DNA of 64,000 nucleotides, from NCBI GenBank assembly GCA_030834895.1, contig JAUQXA010000024.1:248001-312000 (forward strand), read 5' to 3'. The stretch is from Anaerolineales bacterium (GTDB lineage Bacteria > Chloroflexota > Anaerolineae > Anaerolineales > Villigracilaceae). Under the pieces are notes generated by a model. It was given only the letters and a program-made list of their open reading frames with translations, made no database searches and was not told the DNA's origin. Made by a program: the position numbers and the translations under genes. Numbering within the stretch: position 1 is the first letter of the stretch; every line of letters starts with the position of its first letter. This document shows positions 43,512 to 52,921 of this stretch, piece after piece.

Positions 43512-45215
43512 TCACTCATTACCGCTCCCAATCTCAACCGAGATGTGAGCGCCGTTGATCCGGTTGCCCAATTCACGCACAGCAGTTTTGAGAATCATCT
43601 CGATCTGGGTGCTTGCGCCAATTTTTGCGGAGATTTCACCAATCATTCGTTCTTTTTCCGCCGCCTGCTGGCTTTCCGCAAGCAGGCGCGTATTTTCAAT
43701 GGATAGCGCGGCGCGCTCCACGATCGCGGTGATGATATCCATTTCATCGTCGGTCCACTGGCGTTTTTCGTCTGCTTTGACGTTGAGAATCCCAATCACT
43801 TCACCGCGCAGTTTTACAGGTATTGTCATTTGGGAATTCATTTCATTGATGTCAATGTGCGCGACTCCGGAATTCATCACTTCCACTGCGCCCGGTACCT
43901 CCATTGGTTCTACATAGATGTTTGTGTTTGTCGCGGTTCGATGAATACCAGCGATTCTTTGCATGCTGGTGAATCTTCTCCAGCCCGCTTGCAGGTCGCG
44001 TCTGTAAAGCATTTCGGATTCGATCAGATTCTTCTGCGTCTCTTCGTAGAGACGCGCATTGGCAATCGCCACAGAAACCTGGTCTGCCAAAGTGATCAGA
44101 ATTTCAATATCCTCGTGTTTGAAAGCGTTGGACTCGGCGCTTTGTATGTCGAGAACGCCGATGACTTGTCCGCCTGTTTGGATGAGGGGCAGCGCCATTT
44201 CCGAGCGGGTTTCCGGGAGATTGGGATTAGAAAAATGGATGGCGTCGGCTTCGGTATCCAGCGCAATGCGGGGCTTTGCCGTCCCGGCGACATAGCCAAC
44301 GATCCCGGCCTGTCCTACGCGTAGTTTGTGATTGTGCTCGAGCATTTTTTGCCCACCCTCACTGTTGGTGGCGCTTAGGATGGCGTATTCCCTGCTGGGA
44401 TCAATCAGGAAAATACCGATGTGATAGAAACCAAAATGCTGACTGATGGACTGGGTGATCTGGGGTAAAAGGTCTTGCAGATTTTGCGTGGTGATAATGG
44501 CGCGAGTCACCTGGGCAATTGCCTGGAACATTCTGGCGCGATGCTCGCTGACCTGGTTTGCATTGGCTAACTCTTTTGTCCTCTCCTCCACCCGCTGTCC
44601 CAACGTGATTTTTTCACTCTGAAGCACATCCAATGCGGATTGGGCGCGATCCTGCGCCTTTTCAAATTCATTTTGCATCAGGCGGACGCCGTTTACGATT
44701 AGAACAGCAAGAAGGAGAACGGCCGTGCTCCCACTGGCCCAGATCGAGAAATCTCCTTCCGGTACGTCGGGATTGGTGATGGTTAAGGAGCCGTTTAAGA
44801 CCAGCCAACCGGAGATGAAATAGGACAACATTGTCATGCCGGTCATCACCCAGCCGGTTTTCCAGGAAAACAACAACGAAGCCATGGCAATGGCCCCCAA
44901 CATGAACACGCGGGAATCGCCCCATATTCCTGTTTCCAACAATCCCGATACCCCAAGTATAAAAATTAACCCAACAAACAACCCGGCCTTCACTGCATGT
45001 GGAAAATTGATAATCGTCACAAGCAGTAATGCCGTATAAAGACCGATATAGATGGCGGAATAAACGGGTGCTGATGTTGTTCTCAGACCGGTATATAAAG
45101 CGGCCAACCCCAATACACACGCCACGATCAGGGTAACCCGCAAGAAACCGGCGCGCCAATTTGTGTATGAAAACTCTATGCTGTCAGTCGATTGGTTCAT
45201 TTTACATCGGTCCAA
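43512..45215 (-). CDS. GAF-domain receptor with 6-TM sensor domain (paralogue of 51260 and 52914 genes)
   Basis: The 567-aa protein has six TM helices (about 24-185). The stretch TNWRAGFLRVTLIVACVLG and the loop GIWGDSRVFMLGAIAMASLL align with the proteins at 51260 and 52914, so these three share one sensor domain. A coiled coil, full GAF (about 250-400) and the C-terminal module (from WRRFTSMQRIAGIH to ISAKIGASTQIEMI) follow. An alternative ATG at 45200 would shorten it by five residues. The 76-nt gap upstream is the largest in the operon; a TATACAAT stretch there might be an internal promoter, but no -35 is convincing. Confidence 0.87.
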   Translation of the reverse strand: MDRCKMNQSTDSIEFSYTNWRAGFLRVTLIVACVLGLAALYTGLRTTSAPVYSAIYIGLYTALLLVTIINFPHAVKAGLFVGLIFILGVSGLLETGIWGDSRVFMLGAIAMASLLFSWKTGWVMTGMTMLSYFISGWLVLNGSLTITNPDVPEGDFSIWASGSTAVLLLAVLIVNGVRLMQNEFEKAQDRAQSALDVLQSEKITLGQRVEERTKELANANQVSEHRARMFQAIAQVTRAIITTQNLQDLLPQITQSISQHFGFYHIGIFLIDPSREYAILSATNSEGGQKMLEHNHKLRVGQAGIVGYVAGTAKPRIALDTEADAIHFSNPNLPETRSEMALPLIQTGGQVIGVLDIQSAESNAFKHEDIEILITLADQVSVAIANARLYEETQKNLIESEMLYRRDLQAGWRRFTSMQRIAGIHRTATNTNIYVEPMEVPGAVEVMNSGVAHIDINEMNSQMTIPVKLRGEVIGILNVKADEKRQWTDDEMDIITAIVERAALSIENTRLLAESQQAAEKERMIGEISAKIGASTQIEMILKTAVRELGNRINGAHISVEIGSGNE

Positions 45216-45291
45216 ATAAGAACGCCACTGGAGTAGCTAACGAATCGAATCTTTCATTCAATTTCGCCTTCAATCTCATTGTATAGCATCT

Positions 45292-47640
45292 TCATTCCTG
45301 GTTTGTTGAAGAAGCATTGTCATTATTAAACTGCAATATTACTTCCGAGCTGCCAAGAATACGTTCGATTTCCTCGGCGGCGGTATACAGGATATTTTCA
45401 ACGTTCAACGCCGAGCCAACGCGCTCGGTCGCGTCAAAGATCGTGCGTTCCTTAATGGCCCGCCTCTGGCTTTCTTCAAGCAGGCGGGCATTTTCCAGTG
45501 TGATCCCTGCGCGGATCGCAGCGGCTTGTGCAATGGAGATTTCCTCATCTGTCCAAACGTGGCTTGGTTCATCTCGCTCCAGCCCGACGACGCCGATCAC
45601 CTGGTCTAGCACCTTCAAAGGAATCATAAGGACCGATTTCTTGCCGCTCTCCTTATATTCGCTGTTTTCCTGAACAACGATTGGTTCTCCATTTTCCAGT
45701 TGTTTTTGCAGGTTCCCTGGCAGGGATGCCGGTATGGGACGTACCTGCATGCCGTCATATTCGTATGCGGGGTGTTCATATTGGTTGATGCTCGAACGCC
45801 ATGCATTTTGAGTTTGCAGACTGTAGGCCTTGTTTAATTCCGTGTAAGCCTTCTCTACTTGTCGTACCAATTGTGCATTTTCAATTGCCGCCGCCAATTG
45901 GTCCGCTAGTAATTGAAGAACTTTTACATCTTGTTCACTGAAGGCCGCCTCGAACTCGGCTTGAATATCCAGCGCGCCAATGGTGACGCTCCGGCTGCGC
46001 AGGGGAAGCGTGATTTCGGAACGAGTCATGGGCAGTAACGGATTTTGGAAGTGAATCGCATCCTTGCCAACGTCCAGGGCGATATGCGCCTGCCCTGTTC
46101 TGGTGACATTGCCAACCAATCCTTCCTGCCCTACTTTCAACTTGTAGTTTTGTTCGAGCATTTGCCCGGCGGCTACGCTGCTTGCCGCGCGTAGAACGGC
46201 AAATTCACCGCGTTCGTCAACAAGAAAGATGCCCACGTGATAATATTTGAACCGTTCGCGAATTAAGTTTGCCGCCACATTGAGTAGCGTGTCTAGGTCA
46301 TGAATGATTGTAATCTCGCGCGCTACTTCGGCGACAGTCTCAAGTTCAAGCGAGCGGCGTTCCAGGTTACGCGAGCGGTCTGCGACTTTTTCTTCAAGGT
46401 TTTCAATCGCCTGGGCCAAATCATGCGACATTCCATTGAAGGCTTCTGCCAGGTCTTCCAGTTCATCTCCAGTGCGTATTTCGATTGACTCTTTCAATTT
46501 ACCTTCAGCCAATTGCAATTTCTCCGCTGATAACTCACTTGCGTGCAGCGTTAAACGACGAAGGGGTTGGGTGATGGAGCGGGTAAGTATGTAGAGAAGG
46601 ATGCCGAATACAACCACTGTTAACCCTGAGTAAAGAATAAGAGTATTCTGTGGTTTGGATGCCTCTCTTAGAACCTCGTCTTGGGGAAAAGCCAATCCCA
46701 GAGACCAGCCTGTATTCATTCCAATTGGCTGGTGTGCAACAAACATGGACTTTCCTTGCGGGTCTGTTACTTCGGCAAAGCCAGCATTTCCTTCTAGCAT
46801 TGAGTTAACTAGATTTCCCCAGCCTTTCGCCTTTAGTGAATGCGCGGCATTGCGCATGGATGTTTCCATGGGCTCATAATCTCCCCCTGCATTTTCGCCG
46901 ATTCCCAAAATCTTGCCATTGGGATCCAGCAAAAAGGCATAGCCTTTTTGCCCGACTTTTATTTGGCTTACAATTTCCTGCGTCTGTGAAAAGGCAATAT
47001 CTGCCGTTGCAATACCCCTTAATTCGCCCGACCTTTCATAAAACGGCACACTCCAAGTTACCATCCAAATTTTCGCACCGCCTATGTCAAAGTATGGGGG
47101 GGATAAAATGATACTGTTCGAATCTTTCGCTAGCCTATACCAATCCTGTGCCGGGTAATTATTTTCCGGTGTCCCAAGCTGGGTAAACTGTAATTTGCCG
47201 TTGTCAGTTCGGCTATAATAGGGCGCCCAGTATTGAATATCTGGCTTGAATTTATAGGGTTCGTATGCGATGGTTGAACCGACAACCTGTTCATTTGGGG
47301 AAAGTATTTTTGTTATGACATTTTTACTTTCTTCTTCGTCAAGCTCAAGAGCTTCAGCAGCAGCGCTAAGGTCGATTGCCGTGCCCCGCGTCCAGATCAG
47401 ATTTGCGCGAATGACCTCGGCCTTTGACTCGGCTTGAGTCACCAATTCGTTCTTTAAAGAGGCAATCAACGCTGTTCGAGTTGCTCTGACGCTTAGAAAT
47501 GTGGATATAGTAAAGGCCAATGAAAGCAGAAGAATAACCATTACAGGCAGCTTGACATCCAGGTTTACTCTGCGCTTGAAGAAGACCCCGGGTGAGAATA
47601 TTTTTGATTTGGACGAGGTGCGGATGGGAGGAGTGCTCAT
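45292..47640 (-). CDS. GAF-domain receptor with double Cache and HAMP
   Basis: The 782-aa protein has TM1 (about 33-52), a dCache_1 domain (about 60-340; WAPYYSRTDNGKLQF, YPAQDWYRLAKDSNS, IWMVTWSVPFYERSGELRGI are the ligand-pocket phrases of the amine/amino-acid-binding type), TM2 (about 353-372), HAMP (373-430), full GAF (about 450-605) and the C-terminal module (about 625-782). This Cache type usually binds small amines, amino acids or purines in chemoreceptors, so this is the receptor with the most predictable ligand class. Confidence 0.9.
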   Translation of the reverse strand: MSTPPIRTSSKSKIFSPGVFFKRRVNLDVKLPVMVILLLSLAFTISTFLSVRATRTALIASLKNELVTQAESKAEVIRANLIWTRGTAIDLSAAAEALELDEEESKNVITKILSPNEQVVGSTIAYEPYKFKPDIQYWAPYYSRTDNGKLQFTQLGTPENNYPAQDWYRLAKDSNSIILSPPYFDIGGAKIWMVTWSVPFYERSGELRGIATADIAFSQTQEIVSQIKVGQKGYAFLLDPNGKILGIGENAGGDYEPMETSMRNAAHSLKAKGWGNLVNSMLEGNAGFAEVTDPQGKSMFVAHQPIGMNTGWSLGLAFPQDEVLREASKPQNTLILYSGLTVVVFGILLYILTRSITQPLRRLTLHASELSAEKLQLAEGKLKESIEIRTGDELEDLAEAFNGMSHDLAQAIENLEEKVADRSRNLERRSLELETVAEVAREITIIHDLDTLLNVAANLIRERFKYYHVGIFLVDERGEFAVLRAASSVAAGQMLEQNYKLKVGQEGLVGNVTRTGQAHIALDVGKDAIHFQNPLLPMTRSEITLPLRSRSVTIGALDIQAEFEAAFSEQDVKVLQLLADQLAAAIENAQLVRQVEKAYTELNKAYSLQTQNAWRSSINQYEHPAYEYDGMQVRPIPASLPGNLQKQLENGEPIVVQENSEYKESGKKSVLMIPLKVLDQVIGVVGLERDEPSHVWTDEEISIAQAAAIRAGITLENARLLEESQRRAIKERTIFDATERVGSALNVENILYTAAEEIERILGSSEVILQFNNDNASSTNQE

Positions 47641-47645
47641 AATGT

Positions 47646-49376
47646 CTAATCCATCATTGATTTCTGTTCAACTGTATTGTCATCCGGGGAGGTCTCCAGT
47701 TGAATGAATGTGCGTGTTGCGCCCAGCGTTCGTCCAAGTTCTTCAATGGTGGTCTGCAGGATATGACTGAAGTTGGTTGAAGAGCCGATTTGCGACGTGA
47801 TGTGCGCGATGGTCTCTTCCTGCTCCGCGCGGCGTCTTGTCTGTTCGAGGAGGCGGGCATTCTCCAATGCGAATGCGGCCCGGTCGGAAATGGAGTGCAC
47901 GACGGTTATCTCATCTTCCGTCCATTTTCTATCTGCTTCAGTGGCTTCGATATGAATGATGCCAATCACCTGATCCCGGAATTTGACAGGAACCGCCAGA
48001 ATGGGCGGGGCATTTTTTGAAAGCTGAACCTGGATTATTTCACCACTTGCAAGCGCCTTTTCCATAATCGGATCTGTCGCTGCTTCGGAAGTCGAAATGG
48101 TTCCGTCTGAATTGTAGGAAAATCCGCTTCGCCTTTGTTCGCTTCCCATCTTCCTGCTGAGCTTGACCGTCCTGTACGGATCGTCAAACCTGGACTGTTC
48201 ATTGTCCAATACATTATTAATGGCAATGGCGATCTGGTTGGCAAGTGTGCCGATAAGATTTGCATCTTCCTCTTTGAAAGCCGAAGGCATTGTGCTTTGT
48301 AAATCCAGAACGCCAATGACTTGTGAACCATACTTGAGGGGCAGTGCCATTTCAGAACGTGTTTTGGGCAAGTCGGGATTACCGAAGAAAACCGCGTCCG
48401 AGCCGGTATCAAGCGCAATGCGTGGGCGGCCTCCCTGGGAAACGTAACCAACAATGCCGGTTCCGCCTACTTTCAATTGGTGACGGCGTGAAAGCATGCG
48501 TTGACCACCCTGACTGTTGGCGGCTCGAAGCACCGCATATTCACGATTTTCATCGAGCAGGAAAATGCTGACATGATAATAATCGAGTCTTTCGCTGATG
48601 ATTCTGACCGTCCGTTCGAGCAAAACTGATAGTTGTTGTTCGATATTGGAGGAAATTTCCTGGGATATCTCGGAAATGATCTGCAGGCGTGTTGCCTGCT
48701 CCCGCATCTGTTTGTTAGCGTCACTTAATTCCCGGGTGCGCAATTCCACACGGTTTTCCAATGTTTGGTTAATCTCCTTTAGCTCCTGGTTGCTTTTGAT
48801 TTGGGCGCTTTGGTTCTCGGCCGCAACCCGTAAGACCGAGTAGTGCCTGTGGAAAATTGCAACGGTGGCGAGCATAATGGCGGCGAACAAAGATGAGTTC
48901 AGGTAAATATACTGGGCTGTGGTATCGTATGGATTATCTAAAAGTCCGGAAATTTCCGCGATACCTGTGGCGGCAAATACACCGATCATCGCGATTGCCG
49001 CGAATATTGGGAAGAGCAGACTTTTCCTGTTCTGGACAGTTGCCAGCAGGAAAAGACCCAGGTTGCCCATCCAAAGCAGATCATGGGTACCCTTCCCTTC
49101 GAAGATTGTAAAAATACAAATCAAAGCTGATGCAAGTACGAGAAAAATGTTTACATATTTGTATCGCGATCGAAACGCATGATACAAGGTGTACAAACCT
49201 GTAGCGCTGGTAATTGCTGCGGCGATCAGCGTGATGGGGTTTTGAGATACTAGGAGGGACAGTAGTATGGCTAATTCTGCAAGCGTTAGTGTGATCAACA
49301 GTTCGACACGTCGTCCCGGTTCTTCGCCAGCGGCGTCTTTGAGTAGGTAATCACGAAGTTTATTGAACATGCTCAT
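47646..49376 (-). CDS. GAF-domain receptor with a distinct 6-TM domain
   Basis: The 576-aa protein has six TM helices (about 27-190) whose sequence (HDLLWMGNLGLFLLATVQNRKSLLFP) differs from the paralogous 6-TM family in this operon. A coiled coil (about 190-240) is followed by a full GAF (about 250-405, LDYYHVSIFLLDENREYAVL) and a C-terminal module (to 576) in which the W...Y linker is diverged (GFSYNSDGTISTSE). Its ATG overlaps the stop codon of the upstream receptor (ATGA). Confidence 0.87.
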   Translation of the reverse strand: MSMFNKLRDYLLKDAAGEEPGRRVELLITLTLAELAILLSLLVSQNPITLIAAAITSATGLYTLYHAFRSRYKYVNIFLVLASALICIFTIFEGKGTHDLLWMGNLGLFLLATVQNRKSLLFPIFAAIAMIGVFAATGIAEISGLLDNPYDTTAQYIYLNSSLFAAIMLATVAIFHRHYSVLRVAAENQSAQIKSNQELKEINQTLENRVELRTRELSDANKQMREQATRLQIISEISQEISSNIEQQLSVLLERTVRIISERLDYYHVSIFLLDENREYAVLRAANSQGGQRMLSRRHQLKVGGTGIVGYVSQGGRPRIALDTGSDAVFFGNPDLPKTRSEMALPLKYGSQVIGVLDLQSTMPSAFKEEDANLIGTLANQIAIAINNVLDNEQSRFDDPYRTVKLSRKMGSEQRRSGFSYNSDGTISTSEAATDPIMEKALASGEIIQVQLSKNAPPILAVPVKFRDQVIGIIHIEATEADRKWTEDEITVVHSISDRAAFALENARLLEQTRRRAEQEETIAHITSQIGSSTNFSHILQTTIEELGRTLGATRTFIQLETSPDDNTVEQKSMMD

Positions 49377-51223
49377 GCCGCTCCCTGATTTTTTCTGCCT
49401 TTGCTGGTGGTGGGGCGTTCTTCATATTTGCTTTGCTGGGTCCCTTGATTGGATTGGTCCAACAACTGGAATGTCACTGAAGCGTTTCCGATGGCTTGTC
49501 CCAATTCCTGCACTGTTTCCCGCAGGATGGCGTCTGTTTGCGAGACGGCATTAATTCGCGCGGAAATATCCGAGATGAGCGATTCCCGCGCGGCGTGTTG
49601 CTGCGACTCCTTGTAGAGGCGCGCGCTCTCAAGCGCCCCGCCCAACTGATCAGACAATGAAACGGCCAGGTTGGTCTCATCCTGAGTCCACGCCTCCGAT
49701 ATTTCGGATTTCTTTAGGCGGATAGCGCCAATAACCTGCCCACGAACCTTAACGGGCAGGCTGAGCGTCAGCCCGTCATTTTCAACTATGGGGTCTCCTG
49801 TATCAAAAGCCCTGGTTAGGTTGGGGTCGATGTGATCAGATTGAATTTGTACAGCGCCAGGCGGTGTTGCAAGGAAGCCAATTCGTTGCTGGGTGTGCAG
49901 GAGCCTGTTCCACGCCCCACGACTTATCTCTGCGTACCCCATGCGTGCGGATTCCAATGCTCTTTCAGCTTCATTAAAGAGGTTTGCATTTTGAATGGCG
50001 ATTGCGATCTGTTCCGCAAGGGTTTGCAGCGTGGAAATATCTTCCTCTGAGAAAGCCTGGGATTGAGTACTTTGAACATCCAATGCTCCCAGTATCTGCC
50101 CGCCGACAATCAGCGGAAGCGCCATTTCAGAGCGTGTTTGAGGCAGATCGGGGTTGTCAAAATAAACGGCGTCCGTGCCAACATCCAATGCGATACGGGC
50201 CTTTGCATTTTGAGTTACGTATCCCACGATGCTCGTTTCGCCAACTTTAAGTCGGTGATTCTTTTCCAACATGCGTTTACCACCCTTGCTGTTGGAAGCG
50301 CTTAATACCGCATATTCCTTGTGCTCATCCAGTAGAAAAATGCCGACATGGTAGTGCCCAAAATTCTCATAGATGAGATAGGTGGTCTGCTGCAGAAGTT
50401 CGGAAAGGTCGCGAAAGGATGTGATGGCTTTTCCGACATCCGCCACAGCCTTTAACAACTTGCTTCGATGCTCGAGCTCCCTGGTACGTTCACTGACCCT
50501 TTTTTCGAGGGCGCCGATGGAGGATTGCACGTTTGCCACAAGGCCTTTCAAGCTGTATGAAAGGGTGGCAAGTTCTCCGCGCAATTTGCTGTCATCAAAC
50601 TTGGCATCGAGATTGCCTTTGCCTACTTCGTTCGCGTAGTTTGCAAGCTTGGTGAGAGGGCGGAGAGTGGATAGAACCGCCGCGCCGCCTAGAAGAGAAA
50701 TAATTGCAACCGCGACAAACAACTGAATCAACAGATTACGCGTGAGCCTGTTCACCTCTGCGTTTTTTATGTTTATATCGCCCACCGAAACTGCCAGTGG
50801 GTCATTAAGTGACGTTCGATAGGAACCAATCAACTGTCCCTTTTCTTCATCCACAATGGCTGTGGATGACCTTGCCAGTAATTTTTGCAGGGTGCTAAAA
50901 CTGAAATCCTCCAATGCCGACCGCCCAATTTTTTCCTTATTCGAATGCGCCAGATAGGTTCCGTTCTTGGCAATCAGGTAGAACTGCTCGCCTTCGGTGG
51001 TGTTCGTCATATCCGTTGCGAGTTGCTGTTCCTTGCCGGGTTCATTTTCCACGCTTGTAAAATAAATACGGGCATGACTGCTTACGATTTTCAGTTGCGT
51101 GGCAATCAGGTTTTCGCGGACCTGTTGCTGCACAAAAATGAAAACAATGCTGATCGGGATCAGGGATAGGAGGAAAAACAATAGGGTCAGCCGCCAGGTA
51201 ATGGGGCTTTTTAATTGATTCAC
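49373..51223 (-). CDS. GAF-domain receptor with single Cache-like domain and HAMP
   Basis: The 616-aa protein has TM1 (about 12-30), a small extracytoplasmic sensor (about 33-160; QQLATDMTNTTEGEQFYLIA, ending SYRTSLNDPLAVSV), TM2 (about 165-186), HAMP (186-240), coiled coil, full GAF (about 265-415, FGHYHVGIFLLDEHKEYAVL) and the C-terminal module (about 430-616; WNRLLHTQQRIGF, LPVKVRGQVIGAIRL, ISDISARINAVSQ). The C-terminal tail is longer and charged. The start codon is GTG with GAGG upstream. Confidence 0.87.
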   Translation of the reverse strand: MNQLKSPITWRLTLLFFLLSLIPISIVFIFVQQQVRENLIATQLKIVSSHARIYFTSVENEPGKEQQLATDMTNTTEGEQFYLIAKNGTYLAHSNKEKIGRSALEDFSFSTLQKLLARSSTAIVDEEKGQLIGSYRTSLNDPLAVSVGDINIKNAEVNRLTRNLLIQLFVAVAIISLLGGAAVLSTLRPLTKLANYANEVGKGNLDAKFDDSKLRGELATLSYSLKGLVANVQSSIGALEKRVSERTRELEHRSKLLKAVADVGKAITSFRDLSELLQQTTYLIYENFGHYHVGIFLLDEHKEYAVLSASNSKGGKRMLEKNHRLKVGETSIVGYVTQNAKARIALDVGTDAVYFDNPDLPQTRSEMALPLIVGGQILGALDVQSTQSQAFSEEDISTLQTLAEQIAIAIQNANLFNEAERALESARMGYAEISRGAWNRLLHTQQRIGFLATPPGAVQIQSDHIDPNLTRAFDTGDPIVENDGLTLSLPVKVRGQVIGAIRLKKSEISEAWTQDETNLAVSLSDQLGGALESARLYKESQQHAARESLISDISARINAVSQTDAILRETVQELGQAIGNASVTFQLLDQSNQGTQQSKYEERPTTSKGRKNQGAA

Positions 51224-51259
51224 AAAATGCCTCTTCGTCTATTTTGATCCATAATCAAC

Positions 51260-52921
51260 TTACCTTGACCTAAGCATGCCAGTGTTTTTTCTTGAGGATG
51301 TACTCTCTGAATGAAGGGAGCCGATGCTGATCTCCGCCTCCTTCAGGTCGAACACTCTGCGCAGCTCGGTCGCAGCTGTGCGCAGAACAGATTCAACATC
51401 AAGGGTTTCGCGGATACGAGCGGAAATGTTCGCAATCACTTTGTCGCGCAATGCGTTTTTCTGTGTTTCGTCCACAAGACGGCTGTTTTCGATTGCGAGT
51501 GCCACCTGATCCGCGACTTTTTCCACCAGAATACGTTCGCGTTCAGACCATGTAGTGGAGGTGCCTTTTCTTTTTAGCGTAATGTTCCCAATCTGTTCCC
51601 CTTGCAAAACCAGCGGAACGCGCAATCCATCAGCATCGTCCCGCCTGTTGCTCGCAAAGAGTGGGCGTACCCCCGCAGGAGTATATTGGTAGGCAGGCTT
51701 GTGGCGGCTCGTGAATTTTGTCCAGGTTTCGCGTGTTTGCGCGGAAGTGCTTATCTCCAATTGTTGCACCAGGTTCTTCGTTTCGTTAATAAGACGCACG
51801 TTGTCTATGGAAATGGCTACCATATCAGCAAGCGTTTGCAATACTTCAGCGTCCTGCGCGTCGAAGGATCGAGGTTGATCCGAATGAATATCCAATATGC
51901 CGATCACGTCGCTGCGGATTGTCAGAGGTAATGCCATGCGTGAACGGGTGAGAGGGAAGTTTTCGTCGCGAACAAAACCAATGTTGTCGGCATCGGACGA
52001 AGTTTGAGAGCGTTTGTACTCGACAACCCTGTGGAACAAGTTGAGCCTGTCTGGTTCTATTCGAAAACCCTGTCCGATGAGTTTTTCTCCATCAGTTGAA
52101 GAGGTGGTTTGGAGGTAAGCGGTTCTTTTCCTCTCATCCAAAAGATACAACCCTACGTGATAATGTCCGAAATGTTCGGAAGTCAGCCTTGTTGTTGTTT
52201 CCATCAATTCGGTGATGTCCTGTATTTCTGCGATGGCTCTGGAGATGGAAGCGGAGGAACGCAATTGTGTCGCGCGTGAGCTCAGCTCTTCAGTGCGATC
52301 GAGCACCCGGTCTTCCAATTGCGCTCGCTCGCTGACAAGGGTTTGAAATGTGTCCCGTATATCCTGTGTAATCCTTGCGAACGCTTTTTTGAGTTGGCCA
52401 ATGGCAATAATGATAACCAGGCTGATAATGGAGAAATCGATTGTGTATCCAACCCAGTCTAGCCATGTGGTGGTCGGCGCGTATGACAATCTGAGTTGAT
52501 AGATACCAAGCAGTTGCAGCGTAGCAACCACTGCTGTTGTAAAAACACTAAGCACCAGCGCGAGAATATCAACCCGTTTATCGAACAACAAGGCAGCCAG
52601 GACTATGGAAGCGATAAAAAAGACGCTTCCATCAAGCCAGGGACCCCACATCAGGGTATTGTTTACACCGATGATGAATAATATGGAAAGTAATATGTAT
52701 ACGCGTACCGAATATTTTGTTTTCAATACGGTGATTAATAACAGAATAAGATAAAGCCCGATGAACAATATACGGTCGGTTGTTGCGGCAGTGGGGAAGG
52801 AGATTGCAATGATTGCGGCGCCCAGCACACATGCGATTCGCAGGATGACAGTAATGAAACTTTCCCGCTGGCTTCGATAGTCGAGGGAAGTGGCGGGAGG
52901 TATGGTTGGCATATTATTCAT
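51260..52921 (-). CDS. GAF-domain receptor with 6-TM sensor domain (paralogue)
   Basis: The 553-aa protein has six TM helices (about 24-195) with loop GPWLDGSVFFIASIVLAALL matching the family. The GAF domain (about 230-390) is diverged: FGHYHVGLYLLDERKRTAYL, and instead of the usual pocket phrase it has FRIEPDRLNLFHRVVEYKRS, so it may bind something else. The C-terminal module follows. The ATG at 52921 overlaps the upstream stop codon by 8 nt; ATG 52912 is an alternative. The open frame extends to 53113, but that part lies entirely in the neighbouring gene. Confidence 0.86.
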   Translation of the reverse strand: MNNMPTIPPATSLDYRSQRESFITVILRIACVLGAAIIAISFPTAATTDRILFIGLYLILLLITVLKTKYSVRVYILLSILFIIGVNNTLMWGPWLDGSVFFIASIVLAALLFDKRVDILALVLSVFTTAVVATLQLLGIYQLRLSYAPTTTWLDWVGYTIDFSIISLVIIIAIGQLKKAFARITQDIRDTFQTLVSERAQLEDRVLDRTEELSSRATQLRSSASISRAIAEIQDITELMETTTRLTSEHFGHYHVGLYLLDERKRTAYLQTTSSTDGEKLIGQGFRIEPDRLNLFHRVVEYKRSQTSSDADNIGFVRDENFPLTRSRMALPLTIRSDVIGILDIHSDQPRSFDAQDAEVLQTLADMVAISIDNVRLINETKNLVQQLEISTSAQTRETWTKFTSRHKPAYQYTPAGVRPLFASNRRDDADGLRVPLVLQGEQIGNITLKRKGTSTTWSERERILVEKVADQVALAIENSRLVDETQKNALRDKVIANISARIRETLDVESVLRTAATELRRVFDLKEAEISIGSLHSESTSSRKNTGMLRSR